64,000 nt of DNA from Doris montereyensis (taxonomy: Eukaryota; Mollusca; Gastropoda; Nudibranchia; Dorididae), in the NCBI GenBank assembly GCA_037039925.1, contig JAXRKP010000543.1:1-64000 (forward strand), read 5' to 3'. This document shows positions 1 to 12,961 of the stretch, in pieces. The translations under genes were made by a program, and so were the position numbers. Position 1 is the stretch's first letter; each line of letters begins with the position of its first letter. The notes below the pieces were generated by a model. It had not been told where the DNA came from, ran no database searches, and saw only the letters and a list, made by a program, of their open reading frames with translations.

Positions 1-151
1 TATTGACAAGTAAGTCTAAGTCTAAGAGATATTGACAAGTTTAAGTCTAAGAGATATTGACAAGTTAGTCTAAGTCTAAGAGATATTGACAAGTAAGTCT
101 AAGTCTAAGAGATATTGACAAGTAAGTCTAAGTCTAAGAGATATTGACAAG
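1..151. repeat. Tandem repeat, about 29-bp unit
   Basis: About five units built on TATTGACAAGTAAGTCTAAG followed by a second TCTAAGAGA. One copy is shortened by about 4 bp. The array is cut by the window start, so its full length is unknown. No coding content is visible. Confidence 0.9.
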
Positions 152-700
152 TGGTACAGTCTCAGTGGAATTCCTTTAAGGCCGTTATGACTCATAGCCA
201 GAGCTTATCCCGGTTTCAATAACGTGAAGCGGAACAGATGATAATAATCACCTTTGGCCAGGAGGCTGGTCTGACACAGGATAAAGCAACCCGTATAAAT
301 CAATGTCTTTTGACAGTCTGGAGCTCACAAAAAAAGAATTACGAAACCATCGCTGAAGTCGATCTTCCAGGATTTCCTTTTTCATATATTACTCCTTTGA
401 CCTCTTCATTTAAATCTAGGGCCGGCCCATTAAGATTCACACCTTACGAAGGTTGAAAGCACGAAAATGCGAAACGTCTGACTCAATTATAATCATAATT
501 TAATATATGTTGACATTATTGCAGTCAAACTGTAATCATAACATATAGACTGATCTTGGATAAGACTGCCAGATTATGATTGCAAGTTCTCGGCCATCTC
601 ATTCTGTAACTACTGTCGACTACACATATTTAGCACTAAACAACTAACGTTGCCTTATGATATCATAGCAATACACTGCAGTACAACACTAAAAAAAGCA
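152..700. other. Unique sequence, one short unrecognised open frame
   Basis: This is non-repetitive sequence between two tandem arrays. A 72-codon open frame lies at 238-456 (+), ending in a GPLRFTPYEG-like tail. Its composition is more protein-like than that of the neighbouring repeats, but I recognise no domain and see no splice-site or promoter support. The rest is AT-rich with nothing identifiable. Confidence 0.4.
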
Positions 701-3192
701 CAATAGACAAATATGTGTTAAGTACAATTGTTACTCATTATGATGATGTGAACTTTAGTGATAGTTATGTATGTGTTAAGTACAATTGTTACTCATTATG
801 ATGATGTGAACTTTAGTGATAGTTATATATGTGTTAAGTAAAAATTGTTACTCATTATGATGATGTGAACTTTAGTGATAGTTATGTATGTGTTAGGTAC
901 AATTGTTATTCATTATGATGATGTGAACTTAAGTGATAGTTATATATGTGTTAAGTACAATTGTTAACTCATTATGATGATGTGAACTTTAGTGATAGTT
1001 AATTAGTTATGTATGTCTTAAGTACAATTGTTACTCATTATGATGATGTGAACTTTAGTGATAGTTAATTAGTTATGTATGTCTTAAGTACAATTGTTAC
1101 TCATTATGATGATGTGAACTTTAGTGATAGTTAATTAGTTATGTATGTGTTAAGTACAATTGTTACTCATTATGATGATGTGAACTTTAGTGATAGTTAA
1201 TTAGTTATGTATGTGTTAAGTACAATTGTTACTCATTATGATGATGTGAACTTTAGTGATAGTTAATTAGTTATGTATGTGTTAGCAATAATTGTTACTC
1301 ATTATGATGATGTGAACTTTAGTGATAGTTAATTAGTTATGTATGTCTTAAGTACAATTGTTACTCATTATGATGATGTGAACTTTAGTGATAGTTAATT
1401 AGTTATGTATGTCTTAAGTACAATTGTTACTCATTATGATGATGTGAACTTTAGTGATAGTTAATTAGTTATGTATGTGTTAAGTACAATTGTTACTCAT
1501 TATGATGATGTGAACTTTAGTGATAGTTAATTAGTTCTGTATGTGTTAGTACAATTGTTACTCATTATGATGATGTGAACTTAGTGATAGTTAATTAGTT
1601 ATGTAGTGTGTTAAGTACAATTGTTGCTCATTATGATAATGTGAACTTTAGTGATAGTTAATTAGTTATGTATGTCTTAAGTACAATTGTTACTCATTAT
1701 GATGATGTGAACTTTAGTGATAGTTAATTAGTTATGTATGTGTTAGGTACAATTGTTACTCATTATGATGATGTGAACTTTAGTGATAGTTATGTATGTG
1801 TTAGGGTACAATTGTTACTCATTATGATGATGTGAACTTTAGTGATAGTTATATATGTGTTAAGTACAATTGTTACTCATTATGATGATGTGAACTTTAG
1901 TGATAGTTATATATGTTAAGTACAATTGTTACTCATTATGATGATGTGAACTTTAGTGATAGTTATATATGTGTTAAGTACAATTGTTACTCATTATGAT
2001 GATGTGAACTTTAGTGATAGTTATATATGTGTTAAGTACAATTGTTACTCATTATGATGATGAACTTAGTGATAGTTATATATGTGTTAAGTACAATTGT
2101 TACTCATTATGATGATGTGAACTTTAGTGATAGTTATATATGTGTTAAGCATAATTGTTACTCATTATGATGATGTGAACTTTAGTGATAGTTATATATG
2201 TGTTGCTACAATTGTTACTCATTATGATGATGTGAACTTTAGTGATAGTTATGTATGTGCAGTACAATTGTTACTCATTATGATGATGCGGAACTTTAGT
2301 GATAGTTATGTATGTGTTAAGTACAATTGTTACTCATTACGATGATGTGAACTTTAGTGATAGTTGTTATGTATGTGTTAAGTACAATTGTTACTCATTA
2401 TGATGATGTGAACTTTAGTGATAGTTATATATGTGTTAAGTACAATTGTTACTCATTATGATGATGTGAACTTTGTGATAGTTATGTATGTGTTAGGTAC
2501 AATTGTTACCATTATGATGATGTGAACTTTAGTGATAGTTATATATGTGTTAAGTACAATTGTTACTCATTATGATGATGTGAACTTTAGTGATAGTTAT
2601 GTGTTAGGTACAATTGTTACTCATTATGATGATGTGAACTTTAGTGATAGTTATATATGTGTTAAGTACAATTGTTACTCATTATGATGATGTGAACTTT
2701 AGTGATAGTTATATATGTGTTAAGTACAATTGTTACTCATTATGATGGTGTGAACTTTAGTGATAGTTATATGTGTTAAGTACAATTGTTACTCATTATG
2801 ATGGTGTGAACTTTAGTGATAGTTATATATGTGTTAAGTACAATTGTTACTCATTATGATGATGTGAACTTTAGTGATAGTTATATACGTGTTAAGTACA
2901 ATTGTTACTCATTATGATGATGTGAACTTTAGTGATAGTTGTTATATACTGCAGTTAAGTACAATTGTTACTCATTATGACGGTGTGAACTTAAGTGATA
3001 GTTATATATGTGTTAAGTACAATTGTTACTCATTATGATGGTGTGAACTTTAGTGATAGTTATATATGTGTTAAGTACAATTGTTACTCATTATGATGAT
3101 GTGAACTTAAGTGATAGTTATATATGTGTTAAGTACAATTGTTACTCATTATGATGATGTGAACTTTAGTGATAGTTATGTATGTGTTACTT
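701..3192. repeat. Minisatellite, 58-bp unit with a 66-bp variant block
   Basis: About 40 copies of a unit with the core TTGTTACTCATTATGATGAT followed by GTGAACTTTAGTGATAGTT. Most units are 58 bp and end in ATATATGT or ATGTATGT. Between about 985 and 1,790 they are 66 bp because of an extra AATTAGTT; the start-to-start distance 1,021 to 1,087 shows this. Within that block some units read GTCTTAAG and others GTGTTAAG. The repeat is not a gene: a short open frame at 2,127-2,345 is only repeat translation. Confidence 0.95.
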
Positions 3193-3384
3193 AATGGCGG
3201 CAATAAAATGTTAGGTCTGCTGATGTTCTGTTACTTAGGAGAGTCCCTTACCATACATTTCATTACCCCGCTTGTGGAACTCCGTGCAAATAGACATAAA
3301 GGGAGTAAAGTCTGTACCAGGCTAGTTGGCCTATCTAGAAAGTGATGAATTATTACCTATTCCACTTTGAACTGTAGAGAAAAT
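3193..3384. other. Short unique spacer
   Basis: Non-repetitive sequence between the 58-bp array and the TA-rich composite array. No recognisable gene, splice junction or transposon motif was found. Confidence 0.4.
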
Positions 3385-4400
<1,016 letters not shown>

Positions 4401-4915
4401 TGTTCTCTTTTAGGAAATTAATTGTAAGGTGTTTTCTAGAAGTATACATTTTTATTTATCTTTTTAATTATCCAAAATATTCTTTCTTGTACATATGTAC
4501 ACATTCCAGAGATTTCCCAAATTTGCCGATGCTCTGCCTATTTCCTGCAAAATCAGTTCGGGAGACGTGTTGTACATGCCAGCTTTTTGGTGGCACGAAG
4601 TCAAATCCAGCCCTAATGTTACTGAACGCAGAAATCTTGCCATAAACTTTTGGTAAGCAAGCTTACTCCCATATTATTTAAGTCCTTGAAGGCTTTCATT
4701 TCCTTTCAATCGTCTTTTTAAACTTCAAGCGGGGAGCCTTTGAAAGAATGAATAAAGTTTCAAAAGGAAATGTTTGTTTAATCTTTATTTTTTGTTTTAA
4801 AGAAGTTCTGACGCACCTTAATGCAAAAGGTGTTCAAAGGGTTAATATCACGACCTAGAAGATGAGTTCTTGATGAGTTCGCAAATGTAGTAAAGCTTAA
4901 CCCGATTATTCTTGC
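4401..4915. other. Unique AT-rich sequence
   Basis: Non-repetitive sequence. An 81-codon open frame begins at the array edge (4,400-4,645, +) and has no recognisable domain. No splice-supported exon or transposon protein was detected. Confidence 0.4.
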
Positions 4916-5660
4916 CTTGCCTCCATGGTCTCTCAAAGGTACCATTCTAATCATACCAATTTACATTATTCTTGCCACCTCTATGGTCTCTCAAAGGTAC
5001 CATTCTAATCATACCAATTTACATTATTTCTGTCTTGCTTCCATGGTCTCTCAAAGGTACCATTCTAATCATACCAATTTACATTATTCTTGCCACCTCT
5101 ATGGTCTCTCAAAGGTACCATTCTAATCATACCAATTTACATTATTTCTGTCTTGCTTCCATGGTCTCTCAAAGGTACTATTCTAATCATACCAATTTAC
5201 ATTATTTTTGTCTTGCTTCCATGGTCTCTCAAAGGTACCATTCTAATCTTACCAATTTACATTATTTCTGTCTTGCCTCTATGGTCTCTCAGAGGTATCA
5301 TTCTAATCATACCAATTTACATTATTTCTGTCTTGCCTCTATGGTCTTTCAAAGGTACCATTCTAATCAGACCAATTTACATTATTCCTGTCTTGCCTCT
5401 ATGGTCTCTCAAAGGTACCATTCTAATCATACCAATTTACATTATTCCTGCCTTGCCTCTATGGTCTCTCAAAGGTACCATTCTAATCATACCAATTTAC
5501 ATCATTTCTGTCTTGCCTCTATGGTCTCTCAAAGGTACCATTGTAATCATACCAATTTACATCATTTCTGTCTTGCCTCTATGGTCTCTCAAAGGTACCA
5601 TTCTAATCATACCAATTTACATTATTCCTGCCTTGCCTGTATGGTCTTTCAAAGGTACTA
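4916..5660. repeat. Minisatellite, 60-bp unit, about 12.4 copies
   Basis: The unit begins ATGGTCTCTCAAAGGTACCA and contains ATACCAATTTACATTATT. Units are 60 bp except two of 58 bp near the left end. Because 60 is a multiple of three and two plus-strand frames lack stops, 20-residue repeats can be translated (for example MVSQRYHSNHTNLHYFCLAS) over about 690 bp. There is no signal of selection or splicing, so I treat these as repeat translation. A two-unit (118-bp) duplication is visible at 4,975 and 5,093. Confidence 0.95.
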
Positions 5661-5708
5661 GCATTGTTTTGGTTTCTTTGCATGTACTCTCATTCCTCTT
5701 TCATTTAA

Positions 5709-5734
5709 GGGGGGGGGGGGGGGGGGGGGGGGGG
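5709..5734 (+). repeat. Poly-G tract, 26 bp
   Basis: Twenty-six consecutive G residues on the plus strand, just after the 60-bp array. A run this long can fold into G-quadruplexes, and its exact length is unreliable with most sequencing methods. Confidence 0.95.
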
Positions 5735-6795
5735 CACCTGGACTGACGAGTTTTGGACCAAAAGGTTGATTTTCTGTTCTTTGCATATTCGGGTAGAACG
5801 ATCATTTATCTACAAGTTCATGGCAGAAAAATGTCCATATGACGTATAATTTTTTTGTTTACAAAATATTTTGTAGGCGAGGGTAGGTAAAAACAATCAA
5901 AATTTTGACGTAAATTACCCTAACACTGACTGAGAAAATGGCAGTAAAAACCCGTATATTGGCGGTTAATCGCCAAATGTGGCAACACACGATATTTGAC
6001 CTCGTTTTGCAGACACTGATATACACGTCTCCCATCGCTGTGTGATATAAGAGGCGTTGCGCGTCGTGCGTGTATGTAAACACGTGCACAAGCATAAGAT
6101 ATAGAGGAAAAAAACAAAACTGGTAATTTCAACGCCTGTTTTCACAACAGTGCACATCTAAATCTAGATGTATAATCCTATTTACATAAGTAAATAATGC
6201 CAGAGACTATCAGAAGAGTAAGGGGCTGCTACAATGTGAGGGAACCCTATCCTAAGCGTTTGTTTGTGTTATTTTCTGTTGATTTTTAATTTGCATTTTT
6301 CTAAATGTAGTTTTTCCACACTAAAATTTATCTCCTTCGCCATTTACCGAATGATTTGTATTATATTTGGCACATAGGTTCCTCTTGTCAATGTTGATAG
6401 AATGAGATTTAGGCTTTTTATCTTCATTGATATATTGTAAACTTTTTGAGAAATTATTTTTTTTGTAATAAAACGCCATTTTGTGTACATTCACGATATA
6501 TAGTATTTTCAAAATTCATAAAAAGAAAACTATCCAAGATATCGAAAAAACTAGACGTGACTTTAGATATTGAATAAAAAAACGATCTGCACAGGTTTTG
6601 AATGATTTTATTCATAACTAAGGGAGGAGATAGATTTTTAAAAAATTGAATCAAAATCAAAGATGGCGGCTGTTTCTTGGCAACCAAGGATGCTACAAAC
6701 TTTTCAAAGTTATAGATGACTGTATTTTGACTGTTACTCATGTACATACTTAAAGCAAAACCTACACTCGAAAAGCAAACAAAATCAATTCAACT
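5735..6795. other. Unique intergenic or intronic sequence
   Basis: Non-repetitive. About 5,940-6,110 is richer in CpG (CACGTG, GTTGCGCGTCGTGCGTG) than its AT-rich surroundings, which might mark an old regulatory patch or an unrecognised repeat. Around 6,660 there is an AAAGATGGCGGCTG stretch. Overlapping minus-strand open frames of 60-97 codons have no recognisable domain. No gene is called. Confidence 0.35.
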
Positions 6796-7325
6796 CATTA
6801 ATTCATTATGTTGATATTCGACTGGAGGTCCTTTTCTGATTTTCCAAACAGAACTAAATCATCAGCAAATGAAAGCATTGTTACATTTTCTGGTTTGAAC
6901 TTTCCATACCTACATTCATTTTCTTCATTTTTGAGGATGCCTTTGCGACTGAATCCATAAATGTGATAAACAAAAGAGGACTTAGGGTAGAACCCTGTTT
7001 TACTCCTATAATTACATCAAACTCTTCAGATACATTTCCAGCTACTCTCACTGCACATGTTGGTTTATTGTAAAAAAAAAATTAATGGCTTCTATTAAAT
7101 TTTGCTCTACATTGTGTTCTTTAAGGAATGCCATAGTTTCGTCCCTCCTCAGTGTCAAATGCCTTTCCTTATTCAATAAAAAACACAGGTGCAACTCAAT
7201 GTTTCTCTCAATGAATTTTCATTATTTGTCTAATTGTAAATATGTGGTCTTGTGCACTTCTTCCTGGTCTAAATCCACTCTGATGCTCTTCAATCTGATC
7301 CTCTACTCTTTTCCTCAGTCTCATT

Positions 7326-7631
7326 TCAGAATCCTGACATAAACTTTTCCTGTAACGCTAAGTAGTGATGTCCTCTATAGTTTGAACATTCCATAGTTAA
7401 TCCTTTCTTGTGTATTGGTACTACCGTTCCCCTTCTTCCAGTCATCTGGCACCTGTTTGGACTTCCATGCTTGCTGACATGCATGTGTAGTAGTTTGTCT
7501 GCTTCTCTCCCTTGGTTTTTAATAATTTTTTGATAAACTTGATTTACTCCTGGGACCTTCCTAATTTTCACTTCTCTTATAGCTGTTTTCATTTCTTCCA
7601 TTGAGATATCTACATCTTTCAGCTGTCTCAT
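7326..7631 (-). pseudogene. LINE copy 1, N-terminal part of reverse transcriptase
   Basis: A 101-codon minus-strand frame carries the start of a LINE reverse transcriptase domain, with the recognisable motif GTVVPIHKKG and then MECSNYRG (fingers region). It parallels residues around 60-150 of the RT frame in the plus-strand copy at 59,502-60,509. The catalytic motif blocks lie further downstream, toward 6,800, in other frames. A FADD-type motif is encoded near 6,860-6,880 on the minus strand. The frame ends at a frameshift, so this is a fossil fragment with no expected activity. Reverse transcription of element RNA was its ancestral role. Confidence 0.82.
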
Positions 7632-8177
7632 CTCCCATTACTTGTTACTCTTACTAATTGATCTGTACTCTTTGTTTCATATGTTCTGGAGGGATTATGT
7701 CATTGTTGAAAATACTTTCTCCACGTTTCGATGATTTCGCTGTCTCCTTTCATTATTTCTTTTCCTTTGGTGTTCTTAGTTTGTCAGATTGGGCATACTT
7801 CAGTCTTTTCATGCTCTTCATTGCCATCCAGAACAACTTTTGATTTCATTGATAGCTTTCTTGAAGTCTTTGTCCAAACTCTTTCCCATTGTTCCTGTTT
7901 TGCTTTTCTAACTTCCTCTTTGGCGATAGCTCTTTTACTCACGTAATCTATTCTATCCTCTGGGCTCTTTGTTTGCAAGTATTTCTTCCAGTTCTTGTCT
8001 TTGATCTTAGTCTTGCCATTCTCATTCCATCATGCTGTTCTTTTCCTATCTGCTTTAATTTGTTTCCTAGCACAGACCTCTTCAGTACAACTGAGGAGTG
8101 TTTCTTTATACATTTGCCACTTTTCTTCTATGGTGCTATCCTTCAGATCCATCTTCCTTTTACTGATAAATCTTTTT

Positions 8178-9098
8178 TTATCTAGATGGATATAACTGTT
8201 TTACTACTGGTTTATTTAGTTCTTCTATTTTGAGTTCAGTAGCTTTCTTCTTTTTCCTTTTCTGTTTGTTTTCTTCGGTTAGTAATCTCATTTTGGCAAT
8301 CACTAGGTGATGATCACTAAATATTTCAGCTCCTCTGCTTACTCTAGCATCCAATGTACTGTAAAAGGAGCTATTAACTATTATGTAGCCTATCATTGAC
8401 TTTTTCACTTCTGTCTTCATTTATTCATGTATATTTGTGAATATCTTTATGAGGAAAAAAATGTATTAGCTATTTTTTATGTTATTCTTTAGGCAAAAAT
8501 CTATTAGTCTCTCTCCATTTGGAGGAGTTGTCTCTCCTTCTTTAGCTATTATTACTCCTCCTGATGTTTCTACATTGTTGCTTACTCTAGCGTTTAAATT
8601 TCCTAAAACGATTAGTTCCTGTTTGGGTTTGAGATTCTCTACAGCTATTTGTAAATGTGTCTTCGAAGATATCTTTTCTTCTTTGGTGGCATCTTCATTT
8701 GGTCCATAAGCTATTAATAATTTGGTTTCTTTTCACTTTTGATTTAATAATTACCTCTAATAGCCATCAGTTTATAAATTTCCAACTTCTAGAAGCTCTT
8801 CCATGCCTTCTATGCATTAGTAGGCCTACTCCTGCTCTGGCTCTATCTTTGGACGTCTACTCCTGAGAAGATTAAAGTGTGATTTGATCCTACATTTTTC
8901 TATTCCTTGTCCTTTTTTCTTTGTTTCTGTAATGGCCAAAATGTCTGCTTTGAATTTTTCCATTTCTTCAGCCAATTCTAACTCTTTTCCATTTGTTACC
9001 GTAATATTCCATGTTCCAAAAATTACACTCTGTGTTCCTTTCCAGAGTAGTTTTTGAAAATTCAATGTGGGTATATCATATTTCCTTCTTTGAATCAA
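8178..9098 (-). pseudogene. LINE copy 1, AP-like endonuclease fragments
   Basis: Several minus-strand frames together encode a broken APE-type endonuclease. The N-terminal part (9,098-8,826) has a FGTWNI motif followed by an ELELAEEMEKFKADILAITE-type stretch, the usual start of this nuclease with its catalytic glutamate. The C-terminal part (8,420-8,178) has FSDHHLVIAKMR, the SDHH motif that ends the active site. The middle (about 8,480-8,800) is frameshifted. In a live element this enzyme nicks target DNA for target-primed reverse transcription. Frameshifts and stops make this copy inactive. Confidence 0.8.
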
Positions 9099-9114
9099 CT
9101 TAGTTTTGGATAAC

Positions 9115-9400
9115 CCTAGGTAGATGGTGGAGTTACTGCTTTGAGGCCCACTACCGGCCCTTGTTATTTTCTGTCAGGGTTAACTCCCTTAGCATTTGGT
9201 CAATCAAGACTGGCCTTTAAGGCAGCAGGTTATTTTCTGACATGGTTGATTCCCTTAGCCTTTGGTCAACCAAGACCGGCCTGCAAGGCATCAGACCCTT
9301 AGCCTTTGGTCAACCAAGACCGGCCCGCAAGGCAGCAGGAGACTCGTGGAGGGGTGGAACGCCTAATCCCCAGTACAGGTGCTTGCCTGTCCACTGCCGG
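9115..9400 (-). repeat. LINE copy 1 5' leader with about 66-bp subrepeats
   Basis: Three tandem subunits carry CCCTTAGCCTTTGGTCAACC followed by AAGACCGGCC and GCAAGGCAGCAGG. The same subunits occur inverted at about 57,640-57,780 ahead of LINE copy 2. Tandem leader repeats ahead of the endonuclease resemble the promoter monomers known from some LINE families. A promoter role here is inference. Confidence 0.7.
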
Positions 9401-9532
9401 ATTATTTCATTATATTTAACTCTCCTCTCTCTTTTAGGCCTATTGTGTACTTCAAACACATGCATTGCTGTATATAAAAATATAAGGCATAAATCTACAG
9501 TATACACTACACACTTTGTGCTTCTCTAGTCT

Positions 9533-10753
9533 ACTTTGCAGAGACACGTTGCACATTGACAGAGATACTTTGCACATTGACAGAGATATTTTGCACATTG
9601 ACAGAGATACTTTGCACATTGACAGAGACATTTTGCACATTGGCAGAGAAACGTTGCACATTGACAGAGACACTTTGGACATTGATAGAGAAACTTTGCA
9701 CATTGACAGAGAAACGTTGCACATTGACAGAAAAACGTTGCACATTGACAGAGACACTTTGGACATTGACAGAGACACTTTGCACATTGACAGAGAAACG
9801 TTGCACATTGACAGAGATACTTTGCACATTGACAGAGAAACGTTGCACATTGACAGAGACACTTTGCACATTGACAGAGAAACGTTTACATTGACAGACA
9901 CACTTTGCACATTGACAGAGAAACGTTGCACATTGACAGAGATACTTTGCACATTGACAGAGAAACGTTGCACATTGACAGAGACACTTTGCACATTGAC
10001 AGAGAAACGTTGCACATTGACAGAGACACTTTGGACATTGATAGAGAAACTTTGACATTGACAGAGAAACGTTGCACATTGACAGAGAAACGTTGCACCT
10101 TGACAGAGACACTTTGGACATTGATAGAGAAACTTTGCACATTGACAGAGAAACGTTGCACATTGACAGAGATACTTTGCACATTGACAGAGAAATGTTG
10201 CACATTGACAGAGAAACGTTGCACATTGACAGAGACACTTTGCACATTGACAGAGACACTTTGCACATTGACAGAGATACTTTGCACATTGACAGAGAAA
10301 CGTTGTACATTGACAGAGACACTTTGCACATTGCCAGAGACACTTTGCACATTGACAGAGATACTTTGCACATTGACAGAGATACTTTGCACATTGACAT
10401 AGAAACGTTGCACTTTGGACAGAGACACTTTGCACATTGACAGAGATACTTTGCACATTGACAGAGAAACTTTGCACATTGACAGAGACACTTTGCACAT
10501 TGCCAGAGACACTTTGCACATTGACAGAGATACTTTGCACATTGACAGAGATACTTTGCACATTGACATAGAAACGTTGCACTTTGACAGAGACCTTTGC
10601 ACATTGACAGAGATACTTTGCACATTGACAGAGAAACTTTGCACATTGACAGAGACACTTTGCATTGACAGAGACACTTTGCACATTGACAGAGACACTT
10701 TGCACATTGACAGAGACCTTGCACATTGACAGAGATACTGCTGCACATTGACA
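9533..10753. repeat. Minisatellite, 21-bp unit, about 58 copies
   Basis: The unit core is TTTGCACATTGACAGAGA, with variants ACGTTGC and ACTTTGC, AGAGAAA and AGAGACA. Five of its six frames are free of stops, so long open frames appear on both strands (up to 445 codons at 9,452-10,789, minus), translating as 7-residue repeats such as CQCAKCL or TLHIDRD. These are by-products of unit length and composition. A 168-bp (eight-unit) duplication is visible: the rare TTGCCAGAGAC variant followed by GACATAGAAACG occurs near 10,331 and again near 10,500. Confidence 0.95.
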
Positions 10754-10902
10754 AGAGTCCCATCCCATTGCCTGTTGTGAGAGGTCCATTTAATAAGTCA
10801 AATAGAGAGAAATAGCCAACTTCCTGCCTGTGCTGTTATGATTCATTGCCACTGTATTTACAACATATGTCTAGGGTAATTGTATTTTTTCTCTATTTAC
10901 AG
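10754..10902 (+). other. Unique sequence ending in a candidate 3' splice site
   Basis: This lies between the 21-bp array and a candidate exon. It ends in a pyrimidine tract and acceptor, TTTTTTCTCTATTTACAG (10,885-10,902), preceded by sequence that could supply a branch point. It would be the 3' end of an intron containing the 21-bp array. Confidence 0.45.
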
Positions 10903-10984
10903 GTATGAACCCTTCTTGCAAAAAGAATTCCCATGTGCAGAGTGCGGTCTTGATGTGAACCCACTGTACTTTAATATGTTGTGA
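10903..10984 (+). CDS. Candidate 3'-terminal coding exon of an unidentified host gene
   Basis: After a strong acceptor (pyrimidine tract plus CAG), the first G completes a codon and 26 further codons run to a TGA at 10,982-10,984. The peptide ends EFPCAECGLDVNPLYFNML, a balanced, non-repetitive composition with a CxxC pair, unlike the surrounding low-complexity DNA. I do not recognise the protein. The start of the gene must lie upstream, on the left of this window or beyond, and the intron before this exon would hold the 21-bp array and LINE copy 1 (antisense). The following (CT)n tract would be in the 3' UTR. No upstream partner exon was identified, so the call rests on splice-site quality and peptide character. 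Confidence 0.5.
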
Positions 10985-11029
10985 TCTCTTGGTGATCTAC
11001 TTTAGATACACAGAAACAGATTTTATTAG

Positions 11030-11619
<590 letters not shown>

Positions 11620-12394
11620 TGTAATATTGTTTACAGAGATAAGCATTGATTAGAGGGTCGTTATTGTATTTTACAATTGAAAAGAATCGTTTGTTGATAA
11701 TATTATTTGTTTCTTTTTTAATTGACTTAAATTCACCGTACTGGCAATCCTCACAATTTTATAATCAGAATTTTGAATGTGTTTGGGTTTGTGTTTTTTT
11801 GTACAATTTGTTCAGTGAAAATATGTATTTTTTAAAGGTAGTTCACTTTATTTTATTCAAGCCATATTACCTAAATAAGCTTTTTGTTATTATGACTTTA
11901 ATGAGTCATGAGTTATCAAATCAAAATTCATGTATTTTTATATCCATCCCTTTATAGACCAATTATTTATTTAAAATAAGATAAAATTTTGTGGTCATAA
12001 TATTAACACTGATTAGATTACTTTAATGATTTTTTAAGTTTTAATTTGCTCAAAACATATTTTTAATGTAAGTGTAAATGGAATATTTATGATTGGATTT
12101 TAATTTATTGGGGTTTTTTAAAACACTTTTAATAAAATCAATTGCCTAGATGTTCTATATACGGTGACATTTTATGATCTTACATTTTTTATCGGTCTCA
12201 TAATGCTGAGGTTTCGGCCTAAGATATGTTGTGCTATGACAGGTTTTCTAATAGTTTAAGTTAAAAAGACAAAAAGAAAACACACAAATATTAATTCACT
12301 GTTTTAAAAAATATCAAAATTTAGGCTAGAGAAGATGTGTAATTGAGAGAAAATGTTTGATACTTATTTTGTTGTCTGTACTGTCATTCACTGC
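11620..12394. other. AT-rich unique sequence, possible 3' UTR
   Basis: No recognisable coding sequence. A 103-codon frame (11,646-11,957, +) is rich in F, I, L and Y as expected from AT-rich DNA and has no domain. AATAAA at 12,131-12,136 could serve as a polyadenylation signal if the exon at 10,903-10,984 is real. That link is speculative. Confidence 0.35.
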
Positions 12395-12541
12395 AATGAT
12401 AGCACAGCAGATGATAACACAAGCAGATGATAGCACAGCAGATGATAGCACAACAGATGGTAGCACTGCAGATGATAGCACAGCAAATGATAGCACAGCA
12501 GATGATAGCACAGCAGATGATAGCACAGCAGATGATAGCAT
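12395..12541. repeat. Minisatellite, 15-bp unit, about 10 copies
   Basis: Near-perfect repeats of ATGATAGCACAGCAG. The unit is a multiple of three and open in several frames, giving DDSTA-like or LLCYH-like translations that should not be called proteins. Confidence 0.95.
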
Positions 12542-12961
12542 GCGCATTTCTCCTTCTTCCTCTTCTTCATAGAAATGAAGAATTGCTGATGGAAGATGTT
12601 AGTTTTTTAATGTTTTTACTTTATTTTAATTAACCATAAATAACTGCTCGTTACTACTTACAATTTTGCAATTAAACTCTTTTGGTAACATTTTTTGCAC
12701 ACTGTTTTATATGAATAAATTTGTCACTGTCAATATAATATAATAATACATGTGTACTTATCATTGTATCCAATCTATAATGTGTAACTACAAATGATTT
12801 GACACGGGAATCTCATAAGGATTCTACTACGTATGTGACATATCATTTATATTAAAATTGCAGGTACATTGAAATTGAATTAAAATGTTCTTGTTGGTAA
12901 AAAATTTTCTATACGATAGTTTGACACTTGCTAGCACCCAAGTACAATTCGGTTAATATAA
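12542..12961. other. AT-rich unique spacer
   Basis: Non-repetitive AT-rich DNA between two tandem arrays. No gene, transposon or regulatory feature was recognised. Confidence 0.4.

Larger units (their letters stand above)
6796..9400 (-). mobile_element. LINE copy 1 (APE-type non-LTR retrotransposon), 3'-truncated and degraded
   Basis: Read on the minus strand this runs from a GC-richer 5' region (9,400-9,115) through an AP-like endonuclease and linker to part of the reverse transcriptase. Homology ends at about 6,796, shortly after the FADD active-site region. It is the same family as the plus-strand element at 57,575-61,260; the two match piece by piece in 5' leader, endonuclease, linker and RT. 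Reading frames are broken several times, so no complete protein is possible. Unlike copy 2 it keeps the linker in normal order (no internal inversion) and keeps the segment after FADD that copy 2 has lost. The clade is not resolved; the family type resembles RTE or CR1-like elements. Confidence 0.88.

Noticed and set aside
5859..6157. CpG-richer patch with overlapping minus-strand frames, considered as promoter plus first exon
   Set aside because: No recognisable protein, no clear donor site and no downstream partner exon.
12357..12572. DDSTA-repeat open frame
   Set aside because: Direct translation of a 15-bp minisatellite; other frames are equally open.
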